Positions 39,901 through 54,900 of a DNA stretch of 64,000 bases are shown one piece after another. A program made the translations under genes and the position numbers. Each line of letters starts with the position of its first letter. The first letter of the stretch is position 1. The DNA comes from Chrysogorgia sp. JL179-B06 (lineage: Eukaryota > Cnidaria > Anthozoa > Scleralcyonacea > Chrysogorgiidae): positions 62,001-126,000 of the forward strand of contig JAYKKM010000306.1 in assembly GCA_035772405.1 (NCBI GenBank). The letters run 5' to 3'. A model generated the notes under the pieces. The model worked only from the letters and a program-made list of their open reading frames with translations. It was not told the DNA's origin and did not search any database.

Positions 39901-42900
39901 GTTTGTATATTTCTTTATAAGTACACCAACCTTTTAGAGTATTTGTTTGTAAGTACACCAACCTTTTAGAGTATTCGTTTGTATATATTTCTTTATAAGT
40001 ACACAAACCTTTTAGAGTAGTCGTTTGTATATTTCTTTATAAGTATACCACCAACCTTTTAGAGTATTCGTTTGTATATTTCTTTATAAGTACATCAACT
40101 TTTAGAGTATTCGTTTGTATATTTCTTTATAAGTACACCAACCTTTTAGAGTATTCGTTTGTATATTTCTTTATAAGTACACCACCAACCTTTTAGAGTA
40201 TTCGTTTGTATATTTCTTTATAAGTACATCAACTTTTAGAGTATTCGTTTGTATATTTCTTTATAAGTACACCAACCTCTTTTAGAGTATTCGTTTGTAT
40301 ATTTGTTTATAAGTACACCAACCTTTTAGAGTATTCCTTTTTCTATATTTGTTGATAAGTACACCAACCTTTTAGAGTATTTGTCTGTAAGTACACCAAC
40401 CTTTTAGAGTATTCGTTTGTATATTTATTTATAAGTACACCAACCTTTTAGAGTATTCGTTTGTATATTTGTTTATAAGTACACCACCAACCTTTTTAGA
40501 GTATTCGTTTGTATATTTCTTTATAAGTACATCAACTTTTAGAGTATTCGTTTGTATATTTCTTTATAAGTACACCAACCTTTTAGAGTATTCGTTTGTA
40601 TATTTGTTTATAGGTACACCAACCTTCTACAGTATTCCTTTTTCTATATTTGTTTATAAGTACACCAACCTTTTAGAGTATTTGTTTGTAAGTACACCAA
40701 CCTTTTAGAGTATTCGTTTGTATATATTTCTTTATAAGTACACCAACCTTTTAGAGTATTCGTTTGTATATTTCTTTATAAGTATACCACCAACCTTTTA
40801 GAGTATTCGTTTGTATATTTCTTTATAATACACCAACCTTTTAGAGTATTTGTTTGTAAGTACACCAACCTTTTAGAGTATTCGTTTGTATATATTTCTT
40901 TATAAGTACACAAACCTTTTAGAGTATTCGTTTGTATATTTCTTTATAAGTATACCACCAACCTTTTAGAGTATTCGTTTGTATATTTCTTTATAAGTAC
41001 ACCAACCTTTTAGAGTATTCGTTTGTATATATTTATTTATAGCTAAGTACACAAACCTTTTAGAGTATTCGTTTGTATATTTCTTTATAAGTACACCACC
41101 AACCTTTTAGAGTATTCGTTTGTATATTTCTTTATAAGTACATCAACTTTTAGAGTATTCGTTTGTATATTTCTTTATAAGTACACCAACCTCTTTTAGA
41201 GTATTCGTTTGTATATTTGTTTATAAGTACACCAACCTTTTAGAGTATTCTTTTTTCTATATTTGTTGATAAGTACACCAACCTTTTAGAGTATTTGTCT
41301 GTAAGTACACCAACCTTTTAGAGTATTCGTTTGTATATTTCTTTATAAGTACACCACCAACCTTTTAGAGTATTCGTTTGTATATTTGTTCATAAGTACA
41401 CCGACCTTTTAGAGTATTCGTTTGTATATTTGTTTATAAGTACACCACCAACCTTTTAGAGTATTCGTTTGTATATGTGTTGATAAGTACACCAACCTTT
41501 TAGAGTATTCGTTTGTATATTTATTTATAAATACACCAACCTTTTAGAGTATTCGTTTGTATATTTCTTGATAAGTACACCACCAACCTTTTAGAGTATT
41601 CGTTTGTATATTTCTTTATAAGTACACCACCAACCTTTTTGAGTATTCGTTTGTATATTTGTTTATAAGTACACCACCAACCTTTTAGAGTATTCGTTTG
41701 TATATTTCTTTATAAATACACCACCAACCTTTTAGAGTATTCGTTTGTATATATATTTTTTATAACTACACCAACCTTTTATAGTATTCGTTTGTATATT
41801 TCTTTATAAGTACACCAACCTTTTAGATTATTCGTTTGTATATTTCTTGATAAGTACACCAACCTTTCAGAGTATTCGTTTGTATATTTATTTATAAGTA
41901 CACCCACCTTTTAGAGTATTCGTTTGTATATTTGTTTATAAGTACACCACCAACCTTTTTAGAGTATTCGTTTGTATATTTCTTTATAAGTACATCAACT
42001 TTTAGAGTATTCGTTTGTATATTTCTTTATAAGTACACCAACCTTTTAGAGTATTCGTTTGTATATTTGTTTATAGGTACACCAACCTTTTAGAGTATTC
42101 CTTTTTCTATATTTGTTTATAAGTACACCAACCTTTTAGAGTATTTGTTTGTAAGTACACCAACCTTTTAGAGTATTCGTTTGTATATATTTCTTTATAA
42201 GTACACAAACCTTTTAGAGTATTCGTTTGTATATTTCTTTATAAGTATACCACCAACCTTTTAGAGTATTCGTTTGTATATTTATTTATAAGTACACCAA
42301 CCTTTTAGAATATTCGTTTGTATATTTCTTGATAAGTACACCAACCTTTTAGACTATTCGTTTGTATATTTATTTATAAGTACACCAACTTTTTAGAGTA
42401 TTCGTTTGTATATTTGTTTATAAGTACACCACCAACCTTTTAGAGTATTCGTTTTTATATTTCTTTATAAGTACATCAACTTTTAGAGTATTCGTTTGTA
42501 TATTTCTTTATAAGTACACCAACCTTTTAGACTATTCGTTTGTATATTTGTTTATAAGTACACCAACCTTTTAGATTATTCCTTTTTCTATATTTGTTTA
42601 TAAGTACACCAACCTTTTAGAGTATTTGTCTGTAAGTACACCAACCTTTTAGAGTATTCGTTTGTATATTTCTTTATAAGTACACCACCAACCTTTTAGA
42701 GTATTCGTTTGTATATATTTTTATAACTACACCAACCTTTTAGAGTATTCGTTTGTATATTTCTTTATAAGTACACCACCAACAGTTAGAGTATTCGTTT
42801 GTATATTTGTTCATAAGTACACAGACCTTTTACAGTATTCGTTTGTATATTTGTTTATAAGTGCACCACCAACCTTTTAGAGTATTCGTTTGTATATGTG

Positions 42901-45900
42901 TTGATAAGTACACCAACCTTTTAGAGTATTCGTTTGTATATTTATTTATAAGTACACAAACCTTTTAGAGTATTCGTTTGTATATTTGTTGATAAGTACA
43001 CCAACCTTTTAGAGTATTCGTTTGTATATTTCTTTATAAGTACACCAATCTTTTAGATTATTAGTTTGTATATTTCTTGATAAGTACACCAACCTTTTAG
43101 AGTATTCGTTTGTATATTTCTTCATAAGTACACCAACCTTTTAGATTATTCGTTTGTATAATTCTTTATAAGTACACCACCAACATTTTAGCGTATTCGT
43201 TTTTATATTTATTTATAAGTACACCACCCACCTTTAGAGTATTCGTTTGTATATATTTATTTATAAGTACACCCACCTTTTACAGTATTCGTTCGTATAT
43301 TTGTTTATAAGTACACCACCAACCTTTTAGAATATTCGTTTGTATATATTTGTTATAAGTACACCACCAACCTTTTAGAGTATTCGTTTCTATATATTTT
43401 TATAAATACACCAACCTTTTAGAGTATTCGTTTGTATATTTCTTGATAAGTACACCACCAACCTTTTAGAGTATTCGTTTGTATATTTCTTTATAAGTAC
43501 ACCACCAACCTTTTTGAGTATTCGTTTGTATATTTGTTTATAAGTACACCACCAACCTTTTAGAGTATTCGTTTGTATATTTCTTTATAAATACACCACC
43601 AACCTTTTAGAGTATTCGTTTGTATATATTTTTATAACTACACCAACCTTTTATAGTATTCGTTTGTATATTTCTTTATAATTACACCAACCTTTTAGAG
43701 TATTCGTTTGTATATTTCTTTATAAGTACACCACCAACCTTTTAGAGTATTCGTTTGTATATTTCTTTATAAGTACAACCACCAAACTTTTTGAGTATTC
43801 GTTTCTATATTTGTTTATAAGTACACCACCAACCTTTAGGGGGTATTCGTTTCTATATTTCTTTATAAGTACACCACCTTTTAGAGTATTCGTTTGTATA
43901 TTTCTTTATTAGTACACCACCAACCTTTTAGAGTATTCGTTTGTATATTTCTTTATAAGTACACCAATCTTTTAGATTATTAGTTTGTATATTTCTTTAT
44001 AAGTACACCAACCTTTTAGAGTATTCGTTTGTATATTTCTTTATAAGCACACCAACATTTTAGATTATTCGTTTGTATATTTCTTGATAAGTACACCACC
44101 AACCTTTTAGAGTATTCCTTAGTATATTTCTTTATTAGTACAACCACCAACCTTTTAGAGTATTCGTTTGTATATTTCTTTATAAGTACACCAATCTTTT
44201 AGATTATTAGTTTGTATATTTCTTTATAAGTACACCAACCTTTTAGAGTATTCGTTTGTATATTTGTTTATAATTACACCACCAACCTTTTAGAGTATTC
44301 GTTTGTGTATTTCTTATAAGTACACCACCAACCTTTTAGAGTACTCGTTTGTATATTTCATTATAAGTACACCACCCAACTTTAGAGTATTCTTTTGTAT
44401 ATATTTCTTTATAAGTACACCCACCTTTTACAGTATTCTTTTGTATATATTTCTTTATAAGTACACAAACCTTTTAGAGTATTCGTTTGTATATTTATTT
44501 ATAAGTATACCACCAAACTTTTAGAGTATTCGTTTGTATATTTCTTTATAAGTACACCAAACTTTTAGATTATTCGTTTGTATATTTCTTTATAAGTACA
44601 CCAACCTTTTAGAGTATTCGTTTGTATATTTATTTATAAGTACACCAACCTTTTAGAGTATTCGTTTGTATATTTGTTTATAAGTACACCACCAACCTTT
44701 TTAGAGTATTCGTTTGTATATTTCTTTATAAGTACATCAACTTTTAGAGTATTCGTTTGTATATTTCTTTATAAGTACACCAACCTTTTAGAGTATTCGT
44801 TTGTATATTTGTTTATAGGTACACCAACCTTTTAGAGTATTCCTTTTTCTATATTTGTTTATAAGTACACCAACCTTTTAGAGTATTTGTTTGTAAGTAC
44901 ACCAACCTTTTAGAGTATTCGTTTGTATATATTTCTTTATAAGTACACCACCCACCTTTAGAGTATTCGTTTGTATATATTTATTTATAAGTACACCCAC
45001 CTTTTACAGTATTCGTTTGTATATTTGTTTATAAGTACACCACCAACCTTTTAGAATATTCGTTTGTATATATTTGTTATAAGTACACCACCAACCTTTT
45101 AGAGTATTCGTTTCTATATATTTTTATAAATACACCAACCTTTTAGAGTATTCGTTTGTATATTTCTTGATAAGTACACCACCAACCTTTTAGAGTATTC
45201 GTTTGTATATTTCTTTATAAGTACACCACCAACCTTTTTGAGTATTCGTTTGTATATTTGTTTATAAGTACACCACCAACCTTTTAGAGTATTCGTTTGT
45301 ATATTTCTTTATAAATACACCACCAACCTTTTAGAGTATTCGTTTGTATATATTTTTATAACTACACCAACCTTTTATAGTATTCGTTTGTATATTTCTT
45401 TATAAGTACACCAACCTTTTAGAGTATTCGTTTGTATATTTCTTTATAAGTACACCACCAACCTTTTAGAGTATTCGTTTGTATATTTCTTTATAAGTAC
45501 ACCACCAAACTTTTTGAGTATTCGTTTCTATATTTGTTTATAAGTACACCACCAACCTTTAGGGGGTATTCGTTTCTATATTTCTTTATAAGTACACCAA
45601 CCTTTTAGAGTATTCGTTTGTATATTTCTTTATTAGTACACCACCAACCTTTTAGAGTATTCGTTTGTATATTTCTTTATAAGTACACCAATCTTTTAGA
45701 TTATTAGTTTGTATATTTCTTTATAAGTACACCAACCTTTTAGAGTATTCGTTTGTATATTTCTTTATAAGCACACCAACATTTTAGATTATTCGTTTGT
45801 ATATTTCTTGATAAGTACACCACCAACCTTTTAGAGTATTCCTTAGTATATTTCTTTATTAGTACACCACCAACCTTTTAGAGTATTCGTTTGTATATTT

Positions 45901-48900
45901 CTTTATAAGTACACCAATCTTTTAGATTATTAGTTTGTATATTTCTTTATAAGTACACCAACCTTTTAGAGTATTCGTTTGTATATTTGTTTATAATTAC
46001 ACCACCAACCTTTTAGAGTATTCGTTTGTGTATTTCTTATAAGTACACCACCAACCTTTTAGAGTACTCGTTTGTATATTTCATTATAAGTACACCACCC
46101 ACCTTTAGAGTATTCTTTTGTATATATTTCTTTATAAGTACACCAACCTTTTAGACTATTCGTTTGTATATTTATTTATAAGTACACCAACCTTTTAGAG
46201 TATTCGTTTGTATATTTGTTTATAAGTACACCACCAACCTTTTAGAGTATTCGTTTTTATATTTCTTTATAAGTACATCAACTTTTAGAGTATTCGTTTG
46301 TATATTTCTTTATAAGTACACCAACCTTTTAGACTATTCGTTTGTATATTTGTTTATAAGTACACCAACCTTTTAGATTATTCCTTTTTCTATATTTGTT
46401 TATAAGTACACCACAACCTTTTAGAGTATTTGTCTGTAAGTACACCAACCTTTTAGAGTATTCGTTTGTATATTTCTTTATAAGTACACCACCAACCTTT
46501 TAGAGTATTCGTTTGTATATATTTTTATAACTACACCAACCTTTTAGAGTATTCGTTTGTATATTTCTTTATAAGTACACCACCAACAGTTAGAGTATTC
46601 GTTTGTATATTTGTTCATAAGTACACAGACCTTTTACAGTATTCGTTTGTATATTTGTTTATAAGTACACCACCAACCTTTTAGAGTATTCGTTTGTATA
46701 TGTGTTGATAAGTACACCAACCTTTTAGAGTATTCGTTTGTATATTTATTTATAAGTACACAAACCTTTTAGAGTATTCGTTTGTATATTTGTTGATAAG
46801 TACACCAACCTTTTAGAGTATTCGTTTGTATATTTCTTTATAAGTACACCAATCTTTTAGATTATTAGTTTGTATATTTCTTGATAAGTACACCAACCTT
46901 TTAGAGTATTCGTTTGTATATTTCTTCATAAGTACACCAACCTTTTAGATTATTCGTTTGTATAATTCTTTATAAGTACACCACCAACATTTTAGCGTAT
47001 TCGTTTTTATATTTATTTATAAGTACACCACCCACCTTTAGAGTATTCGTTTGTATATATTTATTTATAAGTACACCCACCTTTTACAGTATTCGTTCGT
47101 ATATTTGTTTATAAGTACACCACCAACCTTTTAGAATATTCGTTTGTATATATTTGTTATAAGTACACCACCAACCTTTTAGAGTATTCGTTTCTATATA
47201 TTTTTTATAAATACACCAACCTTTTAGAGTATTCGTTTGTATATTTCTTGATAAGTACACCACCAACCTTTTAGAGTATTCGTTTGTATATTTCTTTATA
47301 AGTACACCACCAACCTTTTTGAGTATTCGTTTGTATATTTGTTTATAAGTACACCACCAACCTTTTAGAGTATTCGTTTGTATATTTCTTTATAAATACA
47401 CCACCAACCTTTTAGAGTATTCGTTTGTATATATTTTTATAACTACACCAACCTTTTATAGTATTCGTTTGTATATTTCTTTATAAGTACACCAACCTTT
47501 TAGAGTATTCGTTTGTATATTTCTTTATAAGTACACCACCAACCTTTTAGAGTATTCGTTTGTATATTTCTTTATAAGTACACCACCAAACTTTTTGAGT
47601 ATTCGTTTCTATATTTGTTTATAAGTACACCACCAACCTTTAGGGGGTATTCGTTTCTATATTTCTTTATAAGTACACCACCTTTTAGAGTATTCGTTTG
47701 TATATTTCTTTATTAGTACACCACCAACCTTTTAGAGTATTCGTTTGTATATTTCTTTATAAGTACACCAATCTTTTAGATTATTAGTTTGTATATTTCT
47801 TTATAAGTACACCAACCTTTTAGAGTATTCGTTTGTATATTTCTTTATAAGCACACCAACATTTTAGATTATTCGTTTGTATATTTCTTGATAAGTACAC
47901 CACCAACCTTTTAGAGTATTCCTTAGTATATTTCTTTATTAGTACACCACCAACCTTTTAGAGTATTCGTTTGTATATTTCTTTATAAGTACACCAATCT
48001 TTTAGATTATTAGTTTGTATATTTCTTTATAAGTACACCAACCTTTTAGAGTATTCGTTTGTATATTTGTTTATAATCACACCACCAACCTTTTAGAGTA
48101 TTCGTTTGTGTATTTCTTATAAGTACACCACCAACCTTTTAGAGTACTCGTTTGTATATTTCATTATAAGTACACCACCCAACTTTAGAGTATTCTTTTG
48201 TATATATTTCTTTATAAGTACACCCACCTTTTACAGTATTCTTTTGTATATATTTCTTTATAAGTACACAAACCTTTTAGAGTATTCGTTTGTATATTTA
48301 TTTATAAGTATACCACCAAACTTTTAGAGTATTCGTTTGTATATTTCTTTATAAGTACACCAAACTTTTAGATTATTCGTTTGTATATTTCTTTATAAGT
48401 ACACCAACCTTTTAGAGTATTCGTTTGTATATTTATTTATAAGTACACCAACCTTTTAGAGTATTCGTTTGTATATTTGTTTATAAGTACACCACCAACC
48501 TTTTTAGAGTATTCGTTTGTATATTTCTTTATAAGTACATCAACTTTTAGAGTATTCGTTTGTATATTTCTTTATAAGTACACCAACCTTTTAGAGTATT
48601 CGTTTGTATATTTGTTTATAGGTACACCAACCTTTTAGAGTATTCCTTTTTCTATATTTGTTTATAAGTACACCAACCTTTTAGAGTATTTGTTTGTAAG
48701 TACACCAACCTTTTAGAGTATTCGTTTGTATATATTTCTTTATAAGTACACCACCCACCTTTAGAGTATTCGTTTGTATATATTTATTTATAAGTACACC
48801 CACCTTTTACAGTATTCGTTTGTATATTTGTTTATAAGTACACCACCAACCTTTTAGAATATTCGTTTGTATATATTTGTTATAAGTACACCACCAACCT

Positions 48901-51900
48901 TTTAGAGTATTCGTTTCTATATATTTTTATAAATACACCAACCTTTTAGAGTATTCGTTTGTATATTTCTTGATAAGTACACCACCAACCTTTTAGAGTA
49001 TTCGTTTGTATATTTCTTTATAAGTACACCACCAACCTTTTTGAGTATTCGTTTGTATATTTGTTTATAAGTACACCACCAACCTTTTAGAGTATTCGTT
49101 TGTATATTTCTTTATAAATACACCACCAACCTTTTAGAGTATTCGTTTGTATATTTTTATAACTACACCAACCTTTTATAGTATTCGTTTGTATATTTCT
49201 TTATAAGTACACCAACCTTTTAGAGTATTCGTTTGTATATTTCTTTATAAGTACACCACCAACCTTTTAGAGTATTCGTTTGTATATTTCTTTATAAGTA
49301 CACCACCAAACTTTTTGAGTATTCGTTTCTATATTTGTTTATAAGTACACCACCAACCTTTAGGGGGTATTCGTTTCTATATTTCTTTATAAGTACACCA
49401 ACCTTTTAGAGTATTCGTTTGTATATTTCTTTATTAGTACACCACCAACCTTTTAGAGTATTCGTTTGTATATTTCTTTATAAGTACACCAATCTTTTAG
49501 ATTATTAGTTTGTATATTTCTTTATAAGTACACCAACCTTTTAGAGTATTCGTTTGTATATTTCTTTATAAGCACACCAACATTTTAGATTATTCGTTTG
49601 TATATTTCTTGATAAGTACACCACCAACCTTTTAGAGTATTCCTTAGTATATTTCTTTATTAGTACACCACCAACCTTTTAGAGTATTCGTTTGTATATT
49701 TCTTTATAAGTACACCAATCTTTTAGATTATTAGTTTGTATATTTCTTTATAAGTACACCAACCTTTTAGAGTATTCGTTTGTATATTTGTTTATAATTA
49801 CACCACCAACCTTTTAGAGTATTCGTTTGTGTATTTCTTATAAGTACACCACCAACCTTTTAGAGTACTCGTTTGTATATTTCATTATAAGTACACCACC
49901 CACCTTTAGAGTATTCTTTTGTATATATTTCTTTATAAGTACACCCACCTTTTACAGTATTCTTTTGTATATATTTCTTTATAAGTACACAAACCTTTTA
50001 GAGTATTCGTTTGTATATTTATTTATAAGTATACCACCAAACTTTTAGAGTATTCGTTTGTATATTTCTTTATAAGTACACCAAACTTTTAGATTATTCG
50101 TTTGTATATTTCTTTATAAGTACACCAACCTTTTAGAGTATTCGTTTGTATATTTATTTATAAGTACACCAACCTTTTAGAGTATTCGTTTGTATATTTG
50201 TTTATAAGTACACCACCAACCTTTTTAGAGTATTCGTTTGTATATTTCTTTATAAGTACATCAACTTTTAGAGTATTCGTTTGTATATTTCTTTATAAGT
50301 ACACCAACCTTTTAGAGTATTCGTTTGTATATTTGTTTATAGGTACACCAACCTTTTAGAGTATTCCTTTTTCTATATTTGTTTATAAGTACACCAACCT
50401 TTTAGAGTATTCGTTTGTATATATTTCTTTATAAGTACACCACCCACCTTTAGAGTATTCGTTTGTATATATTTATTTATAAGTACACCCACCTTTTACA
50501 GTATTCGTTTGTATATTTGTTTATAAGTACACCACCAACCTTTTAGAATATTCGTTTGTATATATTTGTTATAAGTACACCACCAACCTTTTAGAGTATT
50601 CGTTTCTATATATTTTTATAAATACACCAACCTTTTAGAGTATTCGTTTGTATATTTCTTGATAAGTACACTACCAACCTTTTAGAGTATTCCTTTGTAT
50701 ATTTCTTTATAAGTACACCACCAACCTTTTTGAGTATTCGTTTGTATATTTGTTAATAAGTACACCACCAACCTTTTAGAGTATTCGTTTGTATATTTCT
50801 TTATAAATACACCACCAACCTTTTAGAGTATTCGTTTGTATATTTCTTTATAAGTACACCAACCTTTTAGATTATTCGTTTGTATATTTCTTGATAAGTA
50901 CACCAACATTTTAGATTATTCGTTTGTATATTTCTTGATAAGTACACCACCAACCTTTTAGAGTATTCCTTAGTATATTTCTTTATTAGTACACCACCAA
51001 CCTTTTAGAGTATTCGTTTGTATATTTCTTTATAAGTACACCAATCTTTTAGATTATTAGTTTGTATATTTGTTTATAAGTACACCAACCTTTTAGAGTA
51101 TTCCTTTTTCTATATTTGTTGATAAGTACACCACCAACCTTTTAGAGTATTCGTTTGTATATTTGTTCATAAGTACACCGACCTTGTAGAGTATTCGTTT
51201 GTATATTTGTTTATAAGTACACCACCAACCTTTTAGAGTATTCGTTTGTGTATTTCTTTATAAGTACACCACCAACCTTTTAGAGTACTCGTTTGTATAT
51301 TTCATTATAAGTACACCACCCACCTTTAGAGTATTCTTTTGTATATATTTCTTTATAAGTACACCCACCTTTTACAGTATTCTTTTGTATATATTTCTTT
51401 ATAAGTACACAAACCTTTTAGAGTATTCGTTTGTATATTTATTTATAAGTATACCACCAAACTTTTAGAGTATTCGTTTGTATATTTCTTTATAAGTACA
51501 CCAATCTTTTAGATTATTAGTTTGTATATTTCTTTATAAGTACACCAACCTTTTAGAGTATTCGTTTGTATATTTGTTTATAAGTACACCACCAACCTTT
51601 TAGAGTATTCGTTTGTGTATTTCTTTATAAGTACACCACCAACCTTTTAGAGTACTCGTTTGTATATTTCATTATAAGTACACCACCCACCTTTAGAGTA
51701 TTATTTTGTATATATTTCTTTATAAGTACACCCACCTTTTACAGTATTCTTTTGTATATATTTCTTTATAAGTACACAAACCTTTTAGAGTATTCGTTTG
51801 TATATTTATTTATAAGTATACCACCAAACTTTTAGAGTATTCGTTTGTATATTTCTTTATAAGTACACCAAACTTTTAGATTATTCGTTTGTATATTTCT

Positions 51901-54900
51901 TTATAAGCACACCAACCTTTTAGAGTATTCGTTTGTATATTTATTTATAAGTACACCAACCTTTTAGATTATTCGTTTGTATATTTCTTGATAAGTACAC
52001 CAACCTTTTAGAGTATTCGTTTGTATATTTATTTATAAGTACACCAACCTTTTAGAGTATTCGTTTGTATATTTGTTTATAAGTACACCACCAACCTTTT
52101 TAGAGTATTCGTTTGTATATTTCTTTATAAGTACATCAACTTTTAGAGTATTCGTTTGTATATTTCTTTATAAGTACACCAACCTTTTAGAGTATTCGTT
52201 TGTATATTTGTTTATAGGTACACCAACCTTCTACAGTATTCCTTTTTCTATATTTGTTTATAAGTACACCAACCTTTTAGAGTATTTGTTTGTAAGTACA
52301 CCAACCTTTTAGAGTATTCGTTTGTATATATTTCTTTATAAGTACACAAACCTTTTAGAGTATTCGTTTGTATATTTCTTTATAAGTATACCACCAAGCT
52401 TTTAGAGTATTCGTTTGTATATTTCTTTATAAGTACACCAACCTTTTAGAGTATTCGTTTGTATATATTTCGTTATAAGTACACAAACCTTTTAGAGTAT
52501 TCGTTTGTATATTTCTTTATAAGTACACCACCAACCTTTTAGAGTATTCGTTTGTATATTTCTTTATAAGTACATCAACTTTTAGAGTATTCGTTTGTAT
52601 ATTTCTTTATAAGTACACCAACCTCTTTTAGAGTATTCGTTTGTATATTTGTTTATAAGTACACCAACCTTTTAGAGTATTCCTTTTTCTATATTTGTTG
52701 ATAAGTACACCAACCTTTTAGAGTATTTGTCTGTAAGTACACCAACCTTTTAAAGTATTCGTTTGTATATTTATTTATAAGTACACCAACCTTTTAGAGT
52801 ATTCGTTTGTATATTTGTTTATAAGTACACCACCAACCTTTTTAGAGTATTCGTTTGTATATTTCTTTATAAGTACATCAACTTTTAGAGTATTCGTTTG
52901 TATATTTCTTTATAAGTACACCAACCTTTTAGAGTATTCGTTTGTATATTTCTTGATAAGTACACCACCAACCTTTTAGATTATTCGTTTGTATATTTCT
53001 TTATAAGTACACCACCAACCTTTTTGAGTATTCGTTTGTATATTTCTTTATAAGTACACCACCAAACTTTTTGAGTATTCGTTTCTATATTTGTTTATAA
53101 GTACACCACCAACCTTTAGGGGGTATTCGTTTCTATATTTCTTTATAAGTACACCAACCTTCTACAGTATTCCTTTTTCTATATTTGTTTATAAGTACAC
53201 CAACCTTTTAGAGTATTTGTTTGTAAGTACACCAACCTTTTAGAGTATTCGTTTGTATATATTTCTTTATAAGTACACCAACCTTTTAGAGTATTCGTTT
53301 GTATATTTCTTTATAAGTATACCACCAACCTTTTAGAGTATTCGTTTGTATATTTCTTTATAAGTACACCAACCTTTTAGAGTATTTGTTTGTAAGTACA
53401 CCAACCTTTTAGAGTATTCGTTTGTATATATTTCTTTATAAGTACACAAACCTTTTAGAGTATTCGTTTGTATATTTCTTTATAAGTATACCACCAACCT
53501 TTTAGAGTATTCGTTTGTATATTTCTTTATAAGTACACCAACCTTTTAGAGTATTCGTTTGTATATATTTCTTTATAAGTACACAAACCTTTTAGAGTAT
53601 TCGTTTGTATATTTCTTTATAAGTACACCACCAACCTTTTAGAGTATTCGTTTGTATATTTCTTTATAAGTACATCAACTTTTAGAGTATTCGTTTGTAT
53701 ATTTCTTTATAAGTACACCAACCTCTTTTAGAGTATTCGTTTGTATATTTGTTTATAAGTACACCAACCTTTTAGAGTATTCCTTTTTCTATATTTGTTG
53801 ATAAGTACACCAACCTTTTAGAGTATTTGTCTGTAAGTACGCCAACCTTTTAGAGTATTCGTTTGTATATTTCTTTATAAGTACACCACCAACCTTTTAG
53901 AGTATTCGTTTGTATATTTGTTCATAAGTACAACCGACCTTTTAGAGTATTCGTTTGTATATTTGTTTATAAGTACACCACCAACCTTTTAGAGTATTCG
54001 TTTGTATATGTGTTGATAAGTACACCAACCTTTTAGAGTATTCGTTTGTATATTTATTTATAAGTACACAAACCTTTTAGAGTATTCGTTTGTATATTTC
54101 TTCATAAGTACACCAACCTTTTAGATTATTCGTTTGTATAATTCTTTATCAGTACACCACCAACATTTTAGCGTATTCGTTTTTATATTTATTTATAAGT
54201 ACACCACCCACCTTCAGAGTATTCATTTGTATATATTTCTTTATAAGTACACCCACCTTTTACAGTATTCGTTTGTATATTTGTTTATAAGTACACCACC
54301 AACCTTTTAGAATATTCGTTTGTATATATTTGTTATAAGTACACCACCAACCTTTTAGAGTATTCTTTTCTATATATTTTTATAACTACACCAACCTTTT
54401 AGAGTATTCGTTTGTATATTTCTTGATAAGTACACCACCAACCTTTTAGAGTATTCGTTTGTATATTTCTTTATAAGTACACCACCCACCTTTAGAGTAT
54501 TCTTTTGTATATATTTCTTTATAAGTACACCCACCTTTTACAGTATTCTTTTGTATATATTTCTTTATAAGTACACAAACCTTTTAGAGTATTCGTTTGT
54601 ATATTTGTTTATAAGTACACCACCAACCTTTTTAGAGTATTCGTTTGTATATTTATTTATAAGTACATCAACTTTTAGAGTATTCGTTTGTATATTTATT
54701 TATAAGTACACCAACCTTTTTGAGTATTCGTTTCTATATTTGTTTATAAGTAAACCACCAACCTTTAGGGGGTATTCGTTTCTATATTTCTTTATAAGTA
54801 CACCAACCTTTTAGAGTATTCGTTTGTATATTTCTTTATTAGTACACCACCAACCTTTTAGAGTATTCGTTTGTATATTTCTTTATAAGTACACCAATCT

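Noticed and set aside
25119..54814. Many 60-90 aa open frames in the large array with FISTPPTF or YKYTNLLEYS repeats
   Set aside because: They are translations of the minisatellite itself. The unit length is not a multiple of three, so the frames open and close with unit variants and do not form a gene.
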